Shown here one piece after another: positions 9,272 through 20,206 of a DNA stretch of 64,000 nt (position 1 is the stretch's first letter; each line of letters starts with the position of its first letter). The notes under the pieces are model-generated. The model ran no database searches, was not told the DNA's origin, and saw nothing but the letters and a program-made list of their open reading frames with translations. Source of the stretch: Burkholderia sp. Nafp2/4-1b (GTDB taxonomy: Bacteria > Pseudomonadota > Gammaproteobacteria > Burkholderiales > Burkholderiaceae); the NCBI RefSeq assembly GCF_003635165.1, contig NZ_ML058601.1, positions 248,001 through 312,000 of the forward strand, given 5' to 3'. Both the position numbers and the translations under genes were made by a program.

Positions 9272-10174
9272 ATGAACAAGCAAGCCATCGATGCCCTGCT
9301 GAAGACCTTCGACGATGCCGCGGAAAAGCCCGGCAACCCGCGCGTGCGCGCGATCGTCAACCGCATCGTGAAGGACATCTGCTACACGATCGAGGACTTC
9401 GACGTGCAGCCGAGCGAATTCTGGACCGCGCTCAACTACCTGAACGAAGCCGGCCGCGAATTCGGGCTGATCGCGGCAGGCCTCGGCCTCGAACGCTTCC
9501 TCGACGTGCGAATGGACGAGGCCGAGGAGAAGGCCGGCTTCCACGGCGGCACGCCGCGCACGATCGAAGGCCCGCTGTATGTCGCGGGCGCGCCGGAATC
9601 GGTCGGCCATGCGCGTCTCGACGACGGCACCGATCCGGGCCAGACGCTGATCATGCGCGGCCAGGTGCTCGGCCAGGACGGCGCGCCGATCGCGAACGCG
9701 CTCGTCGAGGTGTGGCACGCGAACCATCTGGGCAACTACTCGTACTTCGACGCGTCGCAGCCGGCGTTCAATCTGCGCCGCTCGATCCGCACCGATGCCG
9801 AAGGCCGTTACAGCTTCCGCAGCGTGCTGCCGGTCGGCTACAGCGTGCCGCCGGGCAGCAAGACCGAGCAACTGCTCGACCTGCTCGGCCGTCACGGTCA
9901 TCGTCCGGCGCACATCCACTTCTTCGTTTCCGCGGACGGATATCGTAAGCTGACGACGCAGATCAACATCGAAGGCGATCCGCACATCTGGGACGACTTC
10001 GCATTCGCGACGCGCGAAGGGCTGATCCCGAAGGTCAGGCAGGCCGAGGGTGCGGAAGGCAAACCGTATGGCGTCGACGGGCAGTTCGCGCTGATCGACT
10101 TCGATTTCTCGCTGCTCAAGAACAAGCAGGACGTGCCGGCGAGCGAAGTCGAGCGGCCACGCGCGCAGGCCTGA
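9272..10174 (+). CDS. catA: Catechol 1,2-dioxygenase
   Basis: A 300-residue intradiol dioxygenase opening catechol to cis,cis-muconate. An N-terminal helical dimerisation domain (residues 1-100) precedes the beta-sandwich catalytic domain. Iron-ligand regions are visible as EGPLYVAGAP, NYSYFDASQPAFNLRR and HRPAHIHFFVS. Length is normal. It lies between catB and catC, consuming the catechol made by AndA. Confidence 0.95.
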   Translation: MNKQAIDALLKTFDDAAEKPGNPRVRAIVNRIVKDICYTIEDFDVQPSEFWTALNYLNEAGREFGLIAAGLGLERFLDVRMDEAEEKAGFHGGTPRTIEGPLYVAGAPESVGHARLDDGTDPGQTLIMRGQVLGQDGAPIANALVEVWHANHLGNYSYFDASQPAFNLRRSIRTDAEGRYSFRSVLPVGYSVPPGSKTEQLLDLLGRHGHRPAHIHFFVSADGYRKLTTQINIEGDPHIWDDFAFATREGLIPKVRQAEGAEGKPYGVDGQFALIDFDFSLLKNKQDVPASEVERPRAQA

Positions 10175-10217
10175 GCGGCCGCCCGGTTCGACGCATCGAT
10201 AACGCAAGGAGCGCAGG

Positions 10218-10508
10218 ATGCTGTTTCATGTGGAAATGACCGTCCGTCTGCCGACGGACATGGATCCGGTCAAGGCGGCCACGCTGAAGGCCGAAGAGAA
10301 GGCGATGTGCCAGCGGCTGATGAACGAAGGCGTCTGGCGGCATCTGTGGCGAATCGCCGGGCAGTATGCGAACGTCAGCATCTTCGATGTCGACAGCGTG
10401 CAGCAGCTGCATGACATCCTGAGTCAGCTGCCGTTGTTTCCGTATATGGAGATGGAAGTGCGGGCGCTGTGCCGACATCCGTCTTCGGTGCGGGAAGATG
10501 ATCGGTAA
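10218..10508 (+). CDS. catC: Muconolactone delta-isomerase
   Basis: A 96-residue small isomerase with the family start MLFHVEMTVRLPTDMDP and the segment GVWRHLWRIAGQYANVSIFDV. It turns muconolactone into 3-oxoadipate enol-lactone. It is the last gene of catBAC, 43 bp after catA, preceded by AAGGAG. A hairpin terminator follows. Confidence 0.95.
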   Translation: MLFHVEMTVRLPTDMDPVKAATLKAEEKAMCQRLMNEGVWRHLWRIAGQYANVSIFDVDSVQQLHDILSQLPLFPYMEMEVRALCRHPSSVREDDR

Positions 10509-10552
10509 GTGAGTGTGGGACGCGCCGTCATCGAACGGCCGCGAAACACGCG

Positions 10553-10597
10553 ACACGGGCGCCCGGCGATGTTCTCGCCGCGCGCCCGTGTGGTTTT
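10553..10597 (+). terminator. Rho-independent terminator of catBAC
   Basis: A 10-bp perfect stem, ACACGGGCGC (10553-10562) with GCGCCCGTGT (10582-10591), encloses a smaller GGCGA/TCGCC hairpin and is followed by GGTTTT. Confidence 0.7.
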
Positions 10598-10646
10598 ACG
10601 AGGCCTGCTTCAGGCATCGCCGCGCATCACGATGATGCCGTGACGA

Positions 10647-11432
10647 TCATTGCTCCGCGGCCAGATGCGCGGCAAATCCCACCGTGCCGGGCGCGATCAC
10701 CTCCTTGAGCGTCAGCGCCGGGATCTCGTAGTCGCCCGCGTTCTGCCGCCGGAACGGAATCGGCTGCGCGCTCCACAGTTCGTCCAGACGCTTGCCGAGC
10801 GCCGCCCGTATTTCGTCGAAGCGCGCGTCGTCCATCCTTCCCGTGCGGTAGATCACGAACGGCGGCAGCACGTCGAACCCCGGGTAATACAGGATCCCGT
10901 GCTGGATCGGGAACAGCACGTCGTCGATCGGCCCGTTGATGCCGCGCGCGCTGTAGTGCGACTCCCAGCCGCCGGTCGTGACGATCACCATCGCACGCTT
11001 GCCCGCGAGCGAACCTTCGCCGTAGCGGTCGCCCCAATGCCGGTCGGAATGCTCGCCGACACCATACGCGAAACCGTACGCATACACGCGCTCGACCCAG
11101 CCCTTCATGATCGCCGGCATCGAGAACCACCACAGCGGAAACTGCAGGATCACCGCGTCGGCCCACTTCAGTTTTTCCTGTTCGCGCGCGATGTCGTCGC
11201 GCTGCGTGCCCGTCTCGAACGCGCGCTTCGAATCGAGCACGGGATCGAAGCGCGCGTCGGGCGCACGGTCGGTCACGTCATTCGCGTCGAAGGCGGCCTT
11301 CCAGTTCATCGCATACAGATCCGTCACCTGCACGGCATGGCCTGCCGCCTCGAGATGCGCGACCGCGAAATCGCGCAACGCGCCGTTCAGCGAACGCGGT
11401 TCGGGATGGGCATAGACGATCAGTACATTCAT
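10647..11432 (-). CDS. Flavodoxin-fold NAD(P)H dehydrogenase (quinone)
   Basis: A 261-residue NAD(P)H oxidoreductase of the NQO/modulator-of-drug-activity type. It begins MNVLIVYAHPEPRSLNGALRD, has the flavin-contacting WADAVILQFPLWWFSMPAIMKGWVERV and the block VIVTTGGWESHYS. Such enzymes make two-electron reductions of quinones using FMN or FAD. It is divergent from a LysR-type gene, normally its regulator, which is broken here. Confidence 0.85.
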   Translation of the reverse strand: MNVLIVYAHPEPRSLNGALRDFAVAHLEAAGHAVQVTDLYAMNWKAAFDANDVTDRAPDARFDPVLDSKRAFETGTQRDDIAREQEKLKWADAVILQFPLWWFSMPAIMKGWVERVYAYGFAYGVGEHSDRHWGDRYGEGSLAGKRAMVIVTTGGWESHYSARGINGPIDDVLFPIQHGILYYPGFDVLPPFVIYRTGRMDDARFDEIRAALGKRLDELWSAQPIPFRRQNAGDYEIPALTLKEVIAPGTVGFAAHLAAEQ

Positions 11433-11478
11433 TTCACTGCTCCGTGGATTGCATGACTGCAGGATGCCGCCGCCGAAG

Positions 11479-11514
11479 GTATATTGGAAATGAATTCCGG
11501 ATATTCCAGGTATA
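11479..11514. promoter_or_regulatory. Candidate LysR operator between the oxidoreductase and the LysR gene
   Basis: GGTATATTGGAA at 11479 and TTCCAGGTATAG ending 11514 give inverted TGGAA/TTCCA arms and a repeated GGTATA. The stretch lies in the 85-bp divergent gap and may be the operator of the adjacent LysR gene. Confidence 0.3.
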
Positions 11515-11517
11515 GCG

Positions 11518-12412
11518 ATGAACAATCTCAGACGACTGGACCTGAACCTGCTGGTCACGCTCGACGTGCTGCTCGCGGAGCACAACGTCACGCGCGCGGC
11601 GGAAAAACTGAACATGTCACAGCCGTCGGTCAGCGTGCAGTTGCAGAAACTGCGCGACCTGTTCGGCGATCCGCTGCTGCTGCCGGGGCCGCGCGGAATG
11701 CGGCCGACGGCGCGCGCGGAAGCGCTGCGTGAGCCGCTGCGCGATGCACTGGAGGCGGTGGAGCGCGCGGTGCTGACGGCCACGCCGTTCGAGCCGGCGA
11801 CCGCGACGAACACATGGCGGGTCGCCGCGACCGACTATGGCGAATCGACGATCGTGCTGCCCGCGCTGAACACGCTGCGGTCGGCCGCGCCCCGCCACGC
11901 GGCTCGCCATCGTCGAACTGGTGCCGCCGCGCATCGAGCAGGATGCCGAGCGCAACGGCATCGACCTGGCGTTCCATACCACCGACGGATCGCCGGAAGG
12001 GATGCGGCGCCTGCCGTTGTTCGTCGAGCGCTACGTGCTGGTCGGCCGCGCCGGTCATCCGAAGCTGAAGCGGCGGCCCACGCTCGCGCAGTTCGCCGCG
12101 CTGGAACACGTGATCGTCTCGCCCGACGGCGGCGGCTTCTTCGGCGTGACCGACGACGCGCTCGCGAAGGCCGGCGCCACGCGACGCGTGGTGCTGTCGG
12201 TGCCGCATTTCCTGTTCGTGATGACGGCCGTCGCCACGACCGACCTGGTGGCGATGCTGCCCGAGCGACTGGTGCGCGACACACCCGCATTGCGCGTGGT
12301 GGACGCGCCGGTCGAGGTGCCCGGCTACGAGATGTCGATGCTGTGGCACGAACGCGTGCATCGCGATCCCGCGCATCGATGGTTGCGGGAAACGATCGCC
12401 GCTTCCGTCTGA
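11518..12412 (+). pseudogene. LysR-family regulator broken by a single-base frameshift
   Basis: Codons from 11518 give an ordinary LysR N-terminus (MNNLRRLDLNLLVTLDVLLA and a normal HTH) up to LPALNTLRSAAP. The rest of the effector domain (LAIVELVPPRIEQDAERNGIDL through to the stop at 12412) continues in another frame. Removing one C from the CCCC run at 11890-11893 restores a continuous protein of about 297 residues. Family similarity on both sides shows one gene. It could be a true inactivation, a recent or phase-variable change, or a base-call error in a homopolymer. Its likely target is the divergent oxidoreductase. Confidence 0.85.
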
Positions 12413-12490
12413 ATCGCTGGGCCGACGGGTGCGATCGCTCATTGCGACGATCCGAAACCGGTCGCTGCACCCCGCACGTTCATTCAGTAC

Positions 12491-12519
12491 TTGAAACCGC
12501 CTCGAACACTGTATATATT
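12491..12519 (+). promoter_or_regulatory. Sigma70 promoter of the orphan gene at 12588
   Basis: TTGAAA (12491-12496), a 17-bp spacer and TATATT (12514-12519), each hexamer matching 5 of 6 consensus positions. The -10 lies inside the LexA box, the arrangement expected for tight repression. Confidence 0.7.
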
Positions 12520-12526
12520 TACAGTG
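12507..12526. promoter_or_regulatory. LexA (SOS) box
   Basis: The 20-mer CACTGTATATATTTACAGTG has the CTGT-N8-ACAG core with AT-rich centre and perfect 6-bp outer arms, close to the E. coli-type SOS box also used by beta-proteobacteria. It covers the -10 of the promoter and lies 61 bp upstream of the start at 12588. Confidence 0.85.
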
Positions 12527-12587
12527 CTTTTGTACCATTTGACCCGAATTCCGTCACCCATGACGGACGGACTTTTGTGAGGCGACC

Positions 12588-12992
12588 ATGTTTCAGTCAT
12601 CCGCATTCGATCCCGAGCGGCCCGGCTTCAACCCCGTCCACTTCGAGCGTGCCGCGCAGCGAGCGGTGGTCGACCTGCAGCGCGTCGCCGGCGGCCCCGC
12701 GCAGCGCGCGCTCGGCCTGCGACGCCGCACGCATCCGGCGGCCGTCCGCACGATGAGCTGGCAGGCGCTGCTGAACGTCGAGGAGCTCGCATTCTCGAAC
12801 GCAGGTTTCCTGAGCCGCAACGATCCGGCGGTCGTCGACGCGTTCATCCGCCTGCGCGACAGCCGGCTGGTTGCCGCGGACGTCGAGGAGCCGGTCGACT
12901 GGCGTCGCGACGACGACGACCTGCCGGCCATCTATCTGATCGTCAAGGCGATGCTCGAAGCGGAAGAGGAAGAACGGGCCGAAGCGGCCTGA
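12588..12992 (+). CDS. Protein of unknown function, predicted SOS-regulated
   Basis: A 134-residue protein with no family I recognise. It is basic and arginine-rich in the first half (ALGLRRRTHPAAVRTMSWQALLNVEELAF) and acidic at the C-terminus (VKAMLEAEEEERAEAA), with no signal peptide or membrane segment. The ATG at 12588 follows GAGGCGACC. It is not SulA, ImuA or a known SOS polymerase by inspection. The LexA box over its promoter is the only functional clue and suggests a DNA-damage role; the gene stands alone. Confidence 0.75.
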   Translation: MFQSSAFDPERPGFNPVHFERAAQRAVVDLQRVAGGPAQRALGLRRRTHPAAVRTMSWQALLNVEELAFSNAGFLSRNDPAVVDAFIRLRDSRLVAADVEEPVDWRRDDDDLPAIYLIVKAMLEAEEEERAEAA

Positions 12993-13152
12993 CCCACGCC
13001 GGCCGGCGGCAGATCGATATCTGCGAGGATCGCGTCGCCACGTTGCATGGCGACGCGGACCATCCGTTCAGCGCATGGCGGCATGTGCCGGCATCCGGGC
13101 AGCAGCATCGGGACCGGGGATCGCCAGCCACCGTCGCGCGGCCGGCTACCCG

Positions 13153-16348
<3,196 letters not shown>

Positions 16349-16376
16349 GCCGGAAGGGTCGCGCAAGCGCGATGCG

Positions 16377-16826
16377 TCAGCCGCCGACGTAGATCCGTGC
16401 GCCGCCGTCGCCCTCGCCTGCCTCGATCCGCACGTCGCCGGTCGCGGCGACGATCGCGTCATACACGGCGTCCGTCACGCACACCACCGGCACCGCGATC
16501 GCATAGAGTTCGGCGGCGACGATCGCGCCGATCGAGATGATGAGGTCGCGCTCCTTCAGCACGATCCCGACCGGCCCCGTGCCGTTGCGCACCGCTTCCG
16601 CGAGCACGCTGCTGCTCGAGCTCGAGCCCTTCGCGTGCGGCATCACCATGATCCGGCCTGCCAGGCTCGCGCCTGCCTGCGGATGCCCGCGATCGACGAT
16701 GCGCCCCGCGCCCGAGTCGTAGCCGCCCCAGAAACTGAGCGGCTTGTCGAGCACGAGCGTCGTTGCGCACGCGCTGCCCGGCACGAGCGTGTCGCCCGTC
16801 AGTTGCCCGATCGTTGCATCAGTCAT
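16377..16826 (-). CDS. Aconitase X small (swivel) subunit, DUF126
   Basis: A 149-residue swivel-domain protein. It carries the family motifs SFWGGYDSGAGRIVDRGHPQAG and MPHAKGSSSSSSVLAEAVRNGTGP, the latter with the conserved glycine-serine loop that closes the active site. In two-subunit bacterial AcnX it pairs with the DUF521 subunit. Characterised type II members act as cis-3-hydroxy-L-proline dehydratases. Its start overlaps the stop of the large subunit by 8 bp. Confidence 0.88.
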   Translation of the reverse strand: MTDATIGQLTGDTLVPGSACATTLVLDKPLSFWGGYDSGAGRIVDRGHPQAGASLAGRIMVMPHAKGSSSSSSVLAEAVRNGTGPVGIVLKERDLIISIGAIVAAELYAIAVPVVCVTDAVYDAIVAATGDVRIEAGEGDGGARIYVGG

Positions 16827-18066
16827 CGAATCGCACCTTTCCTTCGAACGCGGAGCGCACGCATTCGCGCATGCTGCCGTACGCGACCGTGACGCCGATG
16901 TTCGCGGGCGCATACGACGCCCACTTCCCCGAATTGGTCATCACGAGCCCCGACAGTTGCTTCATCACCGGCGTGATGTACGTGCAGGTGTCGACGACGA
17001 TCTGGATACCGCGCGCGTCGAATTTCGAAGCGAGCCCGAGTTCGCCCAGCTCCCACAGGATGAAGCGGCTCGTGTTTACGTAGAAATCGCACTTCGGGTT
17101 GCCGTCGAACTGATCGAGCAGCGCGTCGAGCGTGCGGAACTCGGCCAGCGAGAAGTGCGGCGTGCCGAGCGCGACGGCGACGAGCGCATCGCCGGCCGCG
17201 CCGTGGTTCAGCGTGCGGCGGATTTCATCCAGATCGGCCATCGTAACGTCGACCGTGCGTTCGGCCGCTCGGCCGTGCAACGCGGCGTCGAGCGTCGGCG
17301 CCTCGGGCGTCACGCCCACCGCATGAAACAGCGCGACCGCGCCGCTCGATGCGGCGGCCGCACCCAGCGCCTTGAGCTCGTCTTCAGTGGTATCCGCGGG
17401 TAGCCCGACGATCGCGGGCACCGTTGCGCCGGCGATCCTGCCGATCAGCAAGCCGAGCGCGGCGAAATAGATGTCGCGCGACGGCCGGTTGCCGAACTCT
17501 GGCGCGTTGAACACGATCCGCGCCGCGCGGTTCGATTCGACGTGCAGGCCCGCATACGGCGCGCGGCCGGTGATCGCGGCAGCCAGGTCGAGAAAATCGC
17601 CGTAGCGGCTGGTGCGCGCGCCGAGTACCGAATTGGCGAACACGATCGCATTGGATTCGGCCCACGCGATCTGCTCGCCGAGCCGCGGACGATTCTTCAG
17701 CTGATACGGCGCGCACGTGAAGCTCGATTCGCAGCCGAGCTGCAGGTGCGCATCCATCAGCCGCTGCGCGTCGCGCTGGATCGCGCGGTCGCCGTGATAC
17801 AGCTCGGGGTGGATCAGGTCGAGCGACCCGACGTTCAGCGTGGTCGGCACCGCGACTCGCGCGCCGGTGTCGACGAAATACTCGACGAAATCGAGGCTCG
17901 TCCGGCCGTGATAAAGACAGCCGTCGATATGCGCGGACGTGATGTCGATCAGGCTCGGCGCCGACATGACTCGGGCCGTGCGCGCGACGATCCGCATCGC
18001 GCGCGCGACGCCGTCGCCGAATGCGCCGCGCAACATCGCGTCGTCGCGCTCGCTCAACTGCAGCAT
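16819..18066 (-). CDS. Aconitase X catalytic (large) subunit, DUF521
   Basis: A 415-residue aconitase X large subunit beginning MLQLSERDDAMLRGAFGDGVARAM. Recognisable segments include LIDITSAHIDGCLYHGRTSLDFVEY, PTTLNVGSLDLIHPELYHG and a late VDTCTYITPVMK block. It is thought to bind an iron-sulfur centre. cis-3-hydroxy-L-proline dehydration is the characterised activity of two-subunit members, giving a proline-derived intermediate. No hydroxyproline transporter or racemase is adjacent, so the substrate is inferred. Confidence 0.88.
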   Translation of the reverse strand: MLQLSERDDAMLRGAFGDGVARAMRIVARTARVMSAPSLIDITSAHIDGCLYHGRTSLDFVEYFVDTGARVAVPTTLNVGSLDLIHPELYHGDRAIQRDAQRLMDAHLQLGCESSFTCAPYQLKNRPRLGEQIAWAESNAIVFANSVLGARTSRYGDFLDLAAAITGRAPYAGLHVESNRAARIVFNAPEFGNRPSRDIYFAALGLLIGRIAGATVPAIVGLPADTTEDELKALGAAAASSGAVALFHAVGVTPEAPTLDAALHGRAAERTVDVTMADLDEIRRTLNHGAAGDALVAVALGTPHFSLAEFRTLDALLDQFDGNPKCDFYVNTSRFILWELGELGLASKFDARGIQIVVDTCTYITPVMKQLSGLVMTNSGKWASYAPANIGVTVAYGSMRECVRSAFEGKVRFDD

Positions 18067-18142
18067 GGGGGTGCTCCTCGTGTCTCGTCCGGTGGATCCG
18101 GATCGCTTTTGTCATACTACCGCGCTGCCGCGCGCGTGGCGC

Positions 18143-18571
18143 CTAGCGTTGCGCCGTCAGGCTGAACAGCTCGTCGCGCAGCGCCTTGGCCCGGCCGCGG
18201 CCGAACTGCGTCTCGAAGTCGTCCTGCGCAGCCTGCCACGCGACTTTTGCCTGCGCGTAGGTGCGCTCGCCGAGCTTCGTCAGGCTCAGCGCATGCGCGC
18301 GCGCATCATGCGCGGATGCGGCCGCGGCAACCAACCCGTCGCGCTGCAGCGGCTTCAGCGCGCGCAGCAGCGTCGTGCGATCCATCACCAGCGTATCGGC
18401 GAGTTCGCTCATCACGAGACCGGGCTGGCGCGACAGGTTCGCCATGATCGAGAACTGCGCGGGCGTGACTCCGACCGGGGCCAGATGCCGCTCGTAGAGT
18501 TGCGTGACGAAGCGCGCCGCCTGACGCAGCGCGAGGCAATTGCAGGCCTGAGCCATCTGGGTATCGTTCAT
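18143..18571 (-). CDS. MarR-family regulator (first of two)
   Basis: A 142-residue winged-helix protein: NCLALRQAARFVTQLYERHLAPVGVTPAQFSIM, then the recognition region LADTLVMDRTTLLRALKPLQRDGLV. It is closely similar to the second MarR protein at 19708, implying duplication. The start at 18571 is chosen; the operator motif at 18585-18600 lies 14 bp upstream, suggesting autorepression. MarR proteins of this sort usually release DNA on binding phenolics and control efflux. Confidence 0.88.
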   Translation of the reverse strand: MNDTQMAQACNCLALRQAARFVTQLYERHLAPVGVTPAQFSIMANLSRQPGLVMSELADTLVMDRTTLLRALKPLQRDGLVAAAASAHDARAHALSLTKLGERTYAQAKVAWQAAQDDFETQFGRGRAKALRDELFSLTAQR

Positions 18572-18584
18572 GATCGGCAATTTA

Positions 18585-18600
18585 TATGTGCATATGCATA
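18585..18600. promoter_or_regulatory. MarR operator motif, copy 1
   Basis: TATGTGCATATGCATA, one of three near-identical 16-mers (others at 19699 and 20182). It lies in the divergent gap between this MarR gene and the LysR gene starting at 18680. Confidence 0.6.
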
Positions 18601-18679
18601 AAGTCATTGTACACTCCGCGGTATCGTGGTGGGCGGACCGTGCGTGCGGCGCGCCCCGCCATCGCCCGAGGAGACGGAC

Positions 18680-19600
18680 ATGGACTACATCGAGAAGTTG
18701 CGGATCTTCCGGTCGGTGGTGGAAATGCGCAGCTTCACGCGCGCCGCCGACATACACGGCCTCGCGCGGCCGGTCGTGTCGCGGGCGGTCGCGGATCTCG
18801 AGGCGCGCTTCGGCAGCCGCCTGCTGCACCGGACCACGCGCCAGGTCTCGCTGACCGAAACCGCCGAGCGCATCTACGAACGCTGCGCGGCCGTGCTCGA
18901 CGAACTCGATTCGCTGGAGGCGCAGGCGCAGTCGCATACGCGCGAGCCGGAGGGGCTGCTGCGCCTCGTCGCGCACACGACGGCCGCGCTCAACCGGCTC
19001 GTGCCGCTGATCGCCGGCTTCAAGGCCGCGCATCCGAAGGTCCGGCTCGACGTCACGCTGACCGAGCGCCCGGTCGATCTCGTCGGCGAAGGCTACGACA
19101 TCGGCATCGTCGTGCCGTACATGCTGACGAGCGAGACGACCGTCGTGCGGCTGGTCGAACGCATTCCGGTGGTGATCGTCGCGACGCCCGCGTATCTGCG
19201 CGCGCATCCGCGCCCCGACACGCCGGCCCAGCTCGCCGAGCATGCGTTCGTGCCGATGTCGCCGTCGCTGCGGCGGCCCGCGCTGTCGTTCCGCGTCGAC
19301 GGCGACACGGTGACCGTGCCGTTGAGCTTCGACATCTCGTCGAACAGCCCCGTCTTCAACCGCGAAATGGTGATGCACGATTTCGGCATCGGCGCCGTGC
19401 CGAGAACGCTCGTCGAAGCCGAGCTCGCATCGGGCGCGCTCGTGCAGGTGCTCGAAGGCGCCGATCTCGTCGACGCGTTCGTCGACATCAAGCTCGCTTA
19501 CGCGAACCGCGCGCTGCTGCCCGCGAAGGTCAAGGCGTTCATCGACTACACGGCCGCCTACTGCGACCGCGAAGGCTCGATTGTTCCCGCCGCGGCCTGA
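18680..19600 (+). CDS. LysR-family regulator
   Basis: A 306-residue LysR protein of the subgroup beginning MDYIEKLRIFRSVVEMRSFTRAAD, with HTH segment GLARPVVSRAVADLEARFGSRLLHRTTR and effector domain to VDIKLAYANRALLPAKVKAF. GAGGAGA precedes the ATG at 18680. It sits between the two MarR genes and upstream of the efflux operon, so it may activate the pump; the inducer is unknown. Confidence 0.87.
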   Translation: MDYIEKLRIFRSVVEMRSFTRAADIHGLARPVVSRAVADLEARFGSRLLHRTTRQVSLTETAERIYERCAAVLDELDSLEAQAQSHTREPEGLLRLVAHTTAALNRLVPLIAGFKAAHPKVRLDVTLTERPVDLVGEGYDIGIVVPYMLTSETTVVRLVERIPVVIVATPAYLRAHPRPDTPAQLAEHAFVPMSPSLRRPALSFRVDGDTVTVPLSFDISSNSPVFNREMVMHDFGIGAVPRTLVEAELASGALVQVLEGADLVDAFVDIKLAYANRALLPAKVKAFIDYTAAYCDREGSIVPAAA

Positions 19601-19698
19601 TCCGGCGCGCCAACGCGTCGTTCCGCCGTCGATTGGTACAGCCACGACACCAATCTGATCCCGCCCTGCCGCTCGCTTCGCGCCCGCTGCCCGCCTAG

Positions 19699-19714
19699 TA
19701 TGTGCACATGCACA
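19699..19714. promoter_or_regulatory. MarR operator motif, copy 2, overlapping a start codon
   Basis: TATGTGCACATGCACA spans the start of the second MarR gene (ATG at 19708), so bound protein would block its expression directly. Confidence 0.55.
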
Positions 19715-20142
19715 CGACCATCCTTACCGACGATGATTGCTTCGCGGTCCGGCAAGCCGCCCGGCGGATCTCGCAGTTCTACGAGCGCTACCTGTCGCGG
19801 GCGGGCGTCACGCCGTCGCAGTACAGCATTCTCGCGTTGCTGCGGGAGCGCCCGGGCCTGACGATGGCGACGCTGTCGGCGGTGCTGGTGATCGAGCGCA
19901 CCGCGCTGCTGCGGGCCCTCAAGCCGCTGATCGGCGCGGCACTGGTGACCGGCCGGCTCGAGCCGCGTTGCCGCCGCCAGACGTTCGCGCTGACCGCGCA
20001 CGGCGAGACGAAGATCGCCGACGCGCACGTGCAATGGCTCGCCGCGCAGGAAGCGTTCGAGCAGCGGTTCGGGTCGGCCCGGGCGGCCCGCCTCAGAGAC
20101 GAATTGTTCCGGATCACGCACCACCTGCCGGAACGCGATTGA
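19708..20142 (+). CDS. MarR-family regulator (second of two)
   Basis: A 144-residue winged-helix protein: CFAVRQAARRISQFYERYLSRAGVTPSQYSIL, then TLSAVLVIERTALLRALKPLIGAALV. It is a paralogue of the protein at 18143. An in-frame GTG at 19702 is an alternative start. It is immediately upstream of and co-oriented with the EmrA-like gene, so it is the probable local repressor of the pump. Confidence 0.87.
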   Translation: MHTTILTDDDCFAVRQAARRISQFYERYLSRAGVTPSQYSILALLRERPGLTMATLSAVLVIERTALLRALKPLIGAALVTGRLEPRCRRQTFALTAHGETKIADAHVQWLAAQEAFEQRFGSARAARLRDELFRITHHLPERD

Positions 20143-20181
20143 CGACTTCCCCGATCGGCGACGTGTCGTCGGTCGTTTCAA

Positions 20182-20197
20182 TAAGTGCATATACATA
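20182..20197. promoter_or_regulatory. MarR operator motif, copy 3, before the efflux operon
   Basis: TAAGTGCATATACATA, differing from copy 1 at two positions, ends 9 bp before the EmrA-like start at 20207. Confidence 0.6.
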
Positions 20198-20206
20198 GGT
20201 GAATCG

